DNA of 64,000 nt from Dryococelus australis (taxonomy: Eukaryota > Arthropoda > Insecta > Phasmatodea > Phasmatidae), in the NCBI GenBank assembly GCA_029891345.1, contig CM056994.1:138282457-138346456 (forward strand), read 5' to 3'. Shown here in pieces: positions 57,975 through 64,000 of this stretch. The translations under genes and the position numbers were made by a program. The notes below the pieces were generated by a model. That model was not told the origin of the DNA and made no database searches. It was given only the letters and a program-made list of their open reading frames with translations. How positions within the stretch are numbered: position 1 is the stretch's first letter; the number at the start of each line of letters is the position of its first letter.

Positions 57975-60501
57975 ATGTGGAGAAACTCGCTAAAAACAAG
58001 TGAATTAACCCAGCATCTAAATGCTGTTCAGTGCAATTTTCCGACTAAGGAAAATAAGTACCTTGAATTCACTAATTTTCCCAAAGAGCAAATAATGGTT
58101 TTAATTTCATACTGTGATACCGAAGCATATCTGAAACCCATGTTCACTTGCGTAGCATACAATGACAGTAGTAGCACAAACACCATCAAAAAAAGTTCCA
58201 TATGCATATAGCATTTTGCTCGTGTGAACATATCTTTTCATAGTATCCGAGTACAATGAGTTTGTGGGTGAAGGTTTTATGTATATGATGGTTTGATAAA
58301 TTGATTGAATTAACAAAGTGGTTTGCGGATATATACAGCATAACAATTGCAATGAAGCAATTGGCAATAGCCGAGAGAGCTAGACTTACCGATCAAAAAA
58401 GTCGTCATATTTGAAATATGATGTTTGGCAAGGATATTGTGGTTGAGCGTGGCCATTTGATGGGCGCAGTCAGAGGCCATACACATAGTTTAAGGGCATA
58501 TGTTATTCAGAATAAAAAATAATAAACTTGTAGATGTATTTCATAATATGCAGAATAATGATACCCACATTCTTATGAAGTAATTGGTTTCGAGACACAT
58601 CACACTGCCCGACAGAAGTATATTAATCACAAATCTGATTGTGATAAAGGTTATTGAAACGAGCCTGAAAAATTACAAATGCCCTACAAAACACATTCAC
58701 TGATACTTTTAATTTTATAAGCACATCTATTGAGAAATTGTCAGATAATTTATCATTCGCTCACAATTTTCAGGTAATACACATTTTGATTTAGCACAAA
58801 GAAAGACAGTATTTCCTTAAGACTTTGTCAATTCAATGGAGAGTCTGAACCTCACTCTCGCTTAAGGATGCATTTCATAATGTAATGAAAGGCGAGGGCA
58901 TTAGCGATGAAGATTACGCTCATGATTAATCCACGTGGAATGTATTTCATTGTCAAAATTTACTTGAGTATGCAATTCAGTATTTACATGTGGACACGTG
59001 TTTGTTGGCCGATATTTTTGAGAATTTCCGAAACGTATGTTTGGCTAGATATGATCTGGACCCCCAATGTACGTGACAGTTCCCTATCTCTCATGTGATG
59101 CTTTGTTGTTAAAAACATATGTGTGGTTTGAGCTGTTCAAGGATGCAGATTTGTATCTTTTTGTGGAAAGCTGGTTTAGGGGTGGTATTATCCAGTTTTA
59201 AAAGACACGCTGAAGTGAAAAATATTTATATTGGAGAAAAGTATGACCCCAGTGTGGCAGACAAATACAATAGCCATTTAGACGTAAACAGCCTGTACAG
59301 TCATGCCATGAAATGCAAGCAATGTGTTGGCAATGAGTGGGTTGAGTCAGACTTGTTTTCAACTTGGGAGAATGCCAACGTGGACAAGACAGTGGATACG
59401 TGTTTTTTCGCGGAAGTGGATTTGTCTTTTCCGAATGAATGTCACTATGCTCTAGCTGATGTACCTCTTGCCCCAGTATCTGGTATACCTCCGAACAGCA
59501 AAACTGAGAAATGGCTTTTAACACTCATGCCATGGAAACATATTTTACATGGGGAAACACTGAAGCACTACTTGAAGTATGGAGCCAAACTCGATGCTGT
59601 CCAACGCGTACTGTGCTTTGAGTAGAAGAAATGGATGGCTCCTTAGATTCCGTACAATACTGAGAAACGTGCTCAAGTGGCCAACACGTACAAAAAATCG
59701 TTTTTTAATTGATGAGCAATTTAGTCTATGGTAAAACTATGCAGAACGTCCACCGAAAATGAAACATCAGAGTCATATCGCGGTATGATAAATTAATGGG
59801 GTGGCAGAACTGATTGAGCTACCTACATTCAAGGCAAGGAATATCCTCGATGAGAATCCAGTACGCATTGAATTGCAAAAGGTCTCTGTTACGTTTAACA
59901 AACCTCTGTGCACTGGTGTTGCCACATTAGATTTGTCAAAATTGTATCTTCATGATTCCTATTATAATAATACGGGAAAAAAAAATTCTCTCAGCCTGAT
60001 TTGCATTTACTCTGCTGTGATACAGATAGTTTTAATATGTGAAATTCACTGTAACGATTTATATAAGAGTATTTCCCTGGATTTGGCTACAAGTTTTGAT
60101 AACCCAAACTATGCGCCGTACAACCCGCAAAAATTCCCGTTGGTGAAGAAAGGTGTTACAGGAGTTAATAAGGATGAATGTGCAGGACGCTTTATCAGAC
60201 GCTTTTTAGGTCTATACCCTAAACTTTACACATACGTTGTTTTGAATGAACATTGTGTGTGTATAAGGCAAAGGGGGTAAATAGTAAAGTGTTGCAATCA
60301 CTCCTGTATGGGGACTATATGGCTTGCTTAGTGCAAAATTCACGGGTTATAAAGACCCAATTCCATATCCATTTGTGTGCCCATGACATCATCACTGAAT
60401 GAGTAACGAATGTCGTATGGTTGAGTTATGACGACAAAAGGTATGTCGGACTGGACAATGTGTCGACATTGCGTTGGGGGCACTATAACATCCCAAATTA
60501 A
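57975..60501 (+). pseudogene. type-B DNA polymerase, second lineage
   Basis: The order of blocks on the plus strand follows the DNA_pol_B_2 family. 57975-58211 has 'KYLEFTNFPKEQI' then 'SYCDTEAYLKPM', where D-x-E fits exonuclease motif I. About 58700-58760 has 'FNFISTSIEKLSDNLSF'. 59119-59625 has 'VVLSSFKRHAEVKNIY' and the palm motif A region 'NSHLDVNSLYSHAMKC'. 59801-60280 has 'FKARNILDENPVRIELQK', 'FNKPLCTGVATLDLSKLY' and 'VTGVNKDECAGRFIRRFL'. The last frame has 'LSYDDKRYVGLDNVSTL' and ends at TAA 60499-60501. Several stops and frameshifts break it. It is less AT-rich than, and not alignable by eye to, the polymerase at 38900-41229. Lineage (Polinton, adintovirus or other protein-primed virus) is unresolved. 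Confidence 0.85.
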
Positions 60502-61550
60502 ATTTCCCTTACTCGCTAATATCTGCCTTCTGCATTGAACCATGTTGACCCTCCAATGCGGAATTGGGTCTTCCGTCAACCTATCTGAAGAAAAGTGCTA
60601 CCTCATATGAGTGTAAATACAAGTGAATAGATGTCTAAGAAAGTGCGCGTATGTAAATAGGATATGTATATATTTATACAAGATTTAAGCTTCAGGTAAA
60701 TGAGTGATTAAGATTAATGTACTTATATGTATACATATAAATATATGGTGTAACAGCGTTAATATTTTTTTTTTGTTATCAATGGACTTGTCGAAAAAAT
60801 ATGGCGAGTTGTAAAATGTTAGTCAACTCAAAATGTGTCCTTTTATTTTTTTCCTTACCTGATATAGTTACTGCAACACGGTTAAAATATGTAAAACAAA
60901 CATACCACTTACACAAAGTATGGGGAAGAATTTTTTTAAAACATAAAAAAATATTTCTTCATGCTCAATCTTTGAATACTAAAATTTTTTGAAATATTAA
61001 GAGAAGATGTAGAATTGTTACTCAAGTATTGCAAAATGTGAGTGTTACACTGAATAACAATTTTAAGCATAAACACTTTTTTTATTAAAATATTTTTAAA
61101 ATTATTATATTATTATGTGATGTAGAATGAAAAATGTGCCAAACAGGGAGTTATAGGTAACATATAAATCAGACACTCAAAAAAATATTGTCTACTACTA
61201 ACACAACGTTTTGGGGATAAGTTTTAACACTCATTTTTTAATCATATTGAATATATTTCTTTTTAACTTGCAATACTGGTGATAACATAAGTTGTAAAAT
61301 GAAAAACTGTGACAAACGGGGGGTTGCATGTAGAGTGTTTACATAACTAAAACAAATGTGAGATAATTTTTAACACTTAATAATTCTATACTGAAATAGG
61401 GTGGTGACAAGTTTGGAATTTGTTTTCAAATGTAACTAAGTTTAAGCAATAAAAATATATATGTGAGTAAATTATGCTCAAGAACAATGCCAGAAAATCC
61501 ACGTATCTGATACAAACGCAACTGGCTAGAGACAATGAGTGATGGTGTGC
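60502..61550. other. AT-rich stretch, no gene recognised
   Basis: A weak internal repetition ('gtagaatgaaaaatgtgccaaacagggagtta' and 'gtaaaatgaaaaactgtgacaaacggggggtt' near 61121 and 61295) suggests a decayed tandem duplication. Otherwise nothing. Confidence 0.5.
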
Positions 61551-61559
61551 ACTCCCGGC

Positions 61560-61880
61560 AGACCTAGAGATCGTCTGCGGTGGAGAGAGAAAATTCCTCC
61601 ATCTGGTATTGCCTAATAGCGGCGGCGATGTGAATTGCATTCAGTCCGACCCCACGAGCAACTGGACTCGCCTGGCAGCCGGAGTTGCATGCACTGGGCT
61701 GTGTTGCACTCAAGCGATGTGCAGAGTTACTCTCTGTGGTCGTGGAGCGGCTCGAGACGGCAGTGGCTGGAAGCGAGTTGTTGGAGATGGTAGCGGACGA
61801 CGCACACTCTCGGAGACACTGCTGGGCTGTTGCGCATTCCATTATGACGTGCGGGGGTATAATCTATTGGTATTGGTGAA
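61560..61880. other. GC-rich patch, open on both strands
   Basis: A 300-bp patch of high GC between AT-rich flanks. Frames are open on both strands (Ala/Ser/Thr-rich on minus, Gly/Cys-rich on plus) with no domain. Likely a repeat fragment or regulatory island rather than a gene. Confidence 0.35.
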
Positions 61881-61959
61881 AACATCTCAGTCACGAGTGA
61901 GCAGTAATAGGGAGAGGACATGAATTTAGTCTCTCGATACTCATAATAAGGAATTGTGA

Positions 61960-62460
61960 AATTTCTAAATATGCAAGTGCATACTTAGACATTGTGGAAC
62001 TGTTCATTGTGCTTACTTTCTATGCAATTATTCATTACTTATTATGTACTATGCGAATTAAAATAGAAGTATCCTTTTCGGATAATGAACCTCATCCCCT
62101 CCTTTCTACCTCCTCACCCTTCCAACCTCTTCAGTTGTGTTTTGGCATCCGAAGGGTTAACAAATATAGTCACGAATGCTGTACTCCGTACAACAGTTGC
62201 TAGAGCCATCAATCTGGCGGCAGTTAATCCTATGACAGCCCGCTAAATGAGGTCTGCAGACCTCCGCTGATACAAAGTCCCACAAATGACCACTGTGCCA
62301 ATTTTGCTATACGAGTACCCCCTCAGCCAACAGCCAATGACAGCACACCTCCCAGAATTGGAGGTGGACCCATCAGACAGTCGAAGTACACCACCGGCGA
62401 GGGAGGATGGTGGTAGAAAAGGAATCCGTCAGACAGCACATACAGCTCGACGGTTGGGGG
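61960..62460 (+). repeat. dispersed repeat R, copy 3
   Basis: Aligns over its whole length with the minus strand of 36010-36480 and partly with 18300-19110. Order of blocks: AT-rich head, C/T-rich block ('catcccctcctttctacctc'), tRNA-like block ('tagagccatcaatctggcgg'), then a GC-richer tail ('acaaagtcccacaaatgacc'). No coding capacity. Confidence 0.75.
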
Positions 62461-62469
62461 GAGGGGATA

Positions 62470-63102
62470 CAAACCTTCACAAATTATATGTAATTTGACT
62501 TAAGACACTGTTGCTGTTTTGATATATCGCAGCCCCTTGCTCATTTTACGTGTGTAGGTATTAGAATGGCCTACTATAGTACTAACTCCTTGCCGAATTT
62601 GGTAGGAACGTGATAATTGTTTTAAGAGGTAAGACAAGAAACCTATATTTATTGTTTAGCACTGTCTTGCATAATGGGGTCAAAGTGGATATGTTTTAAA
62701 TATTTTATGTGTATAATACATATATATTTTCAAAATACAAAATTATGTAAATTCCGCCAAACGTTATGATTGATGCATACATCAAATAAACCTAACATAT
62801 TTGTATAGTTGTAATTTGGGAACTATGCCTTGTCTGTTTAAATAATATATTGTTTATAACTACCCATAGTATTACTTAAATGGAAAATTTGGTGAGAATA
62901 GGTTGATTATTTTTCCGAAATAAAATATAAAAACTTCACTACTATTGTAGTTCTATCTTTCAAGATGGCGGACAAACGACAAAATACCTCCCTAAATACA
63001 ATATTTACATGATCAATAGTCAAAATACGAAAGTTGGTTTCATTTGTTGAATAGTTCTCGAGATATAAAATACACCCCTTAAAAAAATTCCATAGGTAGG
63101 TA

Positions 63103-63105
<3 letters not shown>
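62470..63105. other. AT-rich stretch, no gene recognised
   Basis: Phrases near 62580-62700 and 62930-63070 ('tccttgccgaatttggtagg', 'tggtttcatttgttgaatag') recall the 286-bp array unit, in particular its 'ccaaattcgg' part, on the opposite strand; could be stray diverged units. Confidence 0.35.
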
Positions 63106-63177
<72 letters not shown>

Positions 63178-63178
63178 T
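63106..63178. repeat. (AT)n microsatellite
   Basis: About 73 bases of AT with one phase slip near the end. Confidence 0.95.
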
Positions 63179-63539
63179 TGACGTGCGTAATATGGAGTGC
63201 AACCACCCTAGATGATAGAGCTGAGATGTTGACAGTCCTGCCAAGCGTAGCTTGGCCTACCACAGCGAATACTGACTATTCAATTAGGCGTAAGGGGGTT
63301 AGATGAAGTATTAGGCCACTTGGGAGTAGGTTTACTATGGGTTGGAGGGGAGTCAAACCTCAGAGTGAGTCGTCTAGAAGTGTCTTCCTGCCCAGGGAGT
63401 GCAATCCTTCTCACTATTAGGGTTGCGAATATACGGGGTGTCAGATTAAACTTTAAGTGGGCGAGTAGGTTGACATGCCGGTACTAAATCTACCAAGGTG
63501 AGTGTTGTACAAAAGCGGGTGTCGGGTTTTGCAGGGAGT
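63179..63539. other. unassigned, less AT-rich; probably repeat
   Basis: Sequence such as 'cgggtgtcgggttttgcagg' leads into the SINE at 63540. No gene. May be an additional module of the same retroposon. Confidence 0.35.
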
Positions 63540-63763
63540 CGAACCCGTCGACAGCGAGGTCATTAAAGATGGAGCAAACTTCTCAGACAAACAGGAATGG
63601 GGAGGTTAGTATCATTGCCTGTGTTAAGGGACCATCCTAGCATTAGCTTGGAGTGATCTTGGGAAACCACGGAAAATAGAAATCAGGATGGCCAGACCGA
63701 GATTCGAACCACGGTCTTCCTGAGTGCGAGTCCAAAGTTTAGCCACTGCACGACCTTACTCTG
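63540..63763 (-). mobile_element. tRNA-derived SINE, family 2 (widespread in polyneopteran insects)
   Basis: Read on the minus strand, a tRNA-like head ('gtgcagtggctaaactttgg' A-box area, 'gtggttcgaatctcgg' B box) is followed by a conserved body with 'ccatcctgattt' and 'ccgtggtttccc'. The body continues to 'tccttaacac' and 'aatgacctcgctgtcgac'. I recognise this body from SINEs in stick insects, locusts and cockroaches. The head matches Pol III promoters well enough to have been mobile. Confidence 0.75.
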
Positions 63764-64000
63764 GTGGCAAAAGTGTAAGACGCCATCATAACTTTACTTG
63801 CACAAATAATTCTCATCTCACCACTGAAAACTGTGGTCTGTCGTTTGGTGTCTATCTGCAGAATGCAAGGCAAATTCAAATAGAGTGTGCATCGTTTGGC
63901 GCATGTAGCTTCGTAAGGAGGTGTTTACGGAAATGCAACAACAATCATGCTGTATGCATATATCTGCATTGCGGAGGAAGGAATTGGATGGGTGAGGCAC

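Noticed and set aside
1-64000. CRISPR arrays, bacterial operons, rRNA genes
   Set aside because: No regularly spaced near-identical repeats with unique spacers, no bacterial gene organisation and no rRNA sequence; the window is eukaryotic nuclear DNA.

Overview
This window looks like ordinary, repeat-laden nuclear DNA of an insect, most likely a polyneopteran and probably a stick insect. It is AT-rich with long non-coding stretches, one recognisable host gene is split into small exons with GT-AG introns, and two tRNA-derived SINE families have sequences I associate with Phasmatodea and related orders. The two main clues are a head with 'ggtggctgagcggttag' (positions 19543-19743, 25440-25660, 51152-51322) and a reverse-strand 'gggaaaccacgg...aatcagga' element (63540-63763). 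The species assignment is inference from memory of repeat families, not a search result.

Layout. 1-11500: AT-rich DNA with short degenerate repeats and no gene I can support. 11500-14700: decayed Polinton/adintovirus-like element with an adenain-type protease and a PLA2-like protein on the minus strand, and an A32-like packaging ATPase and a retroviral-type integrase tail on the plus strand. 14985-15550: GC-rich island with an orphan ORF. 18300-24800: repeats, namely a dispersed family called R here, a SINE, a degenerate tandem array with a period of about 286 bp, a 115-bp array and a minisatellite. 22750: a lone signal-peptide-like exon behind an arthropod initiator. 25400-30250: nested transposon debris (SINE, mariner-type transposase, PIF/Harbinger transposase, Helitron helicase tail).

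30680-36992 carries the only convincing host gene, a trypsin/chymotrypsin-like (S1) serine protease. Three exons join in compatible phase and supply the signal peptide, the R-IVGG activation site, His57 and Asp102. A fourth exon ends exactly at the usual phase-1 split of the GDSGG Asp codon but carries a frameshift, and the part before it is not found. One intron holds a second mariner-type copy and a copy of repeat R.

37018-38750 holds protein-like sequence I cannot assign, ending in a 146-codon ORF behind a well spaced TATA box and TCAGT initiator. 38900-50300 is a large, AT-rich, heavily mutated endogenous adintovirus/Polinton (type-B DNA polymerase, integrase, protease, PLA2-like protein, capsid-type genes). 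52400-57305 is a long Helitron with Rep (HUH) and Pif1-type helicase regions and a clear 3' hairpin-CTAG end. Right behind it, 57439-60501 carries a second, less AT-rich type-B polymerase remnant of a different lineage. The rest (60500-64000) is AT-rich filler, a second full copy of repeat R, a long AT microsatellite and a SINE.

Every virus- or transposon-derived gene seen here has stop codons or frameshifts, so the window reads as a graveyard of DNA transposons and integrated DNA viruses around one protease gene. All reading was by eye; family assignments rest on remembered motif patterns and need a profile search.
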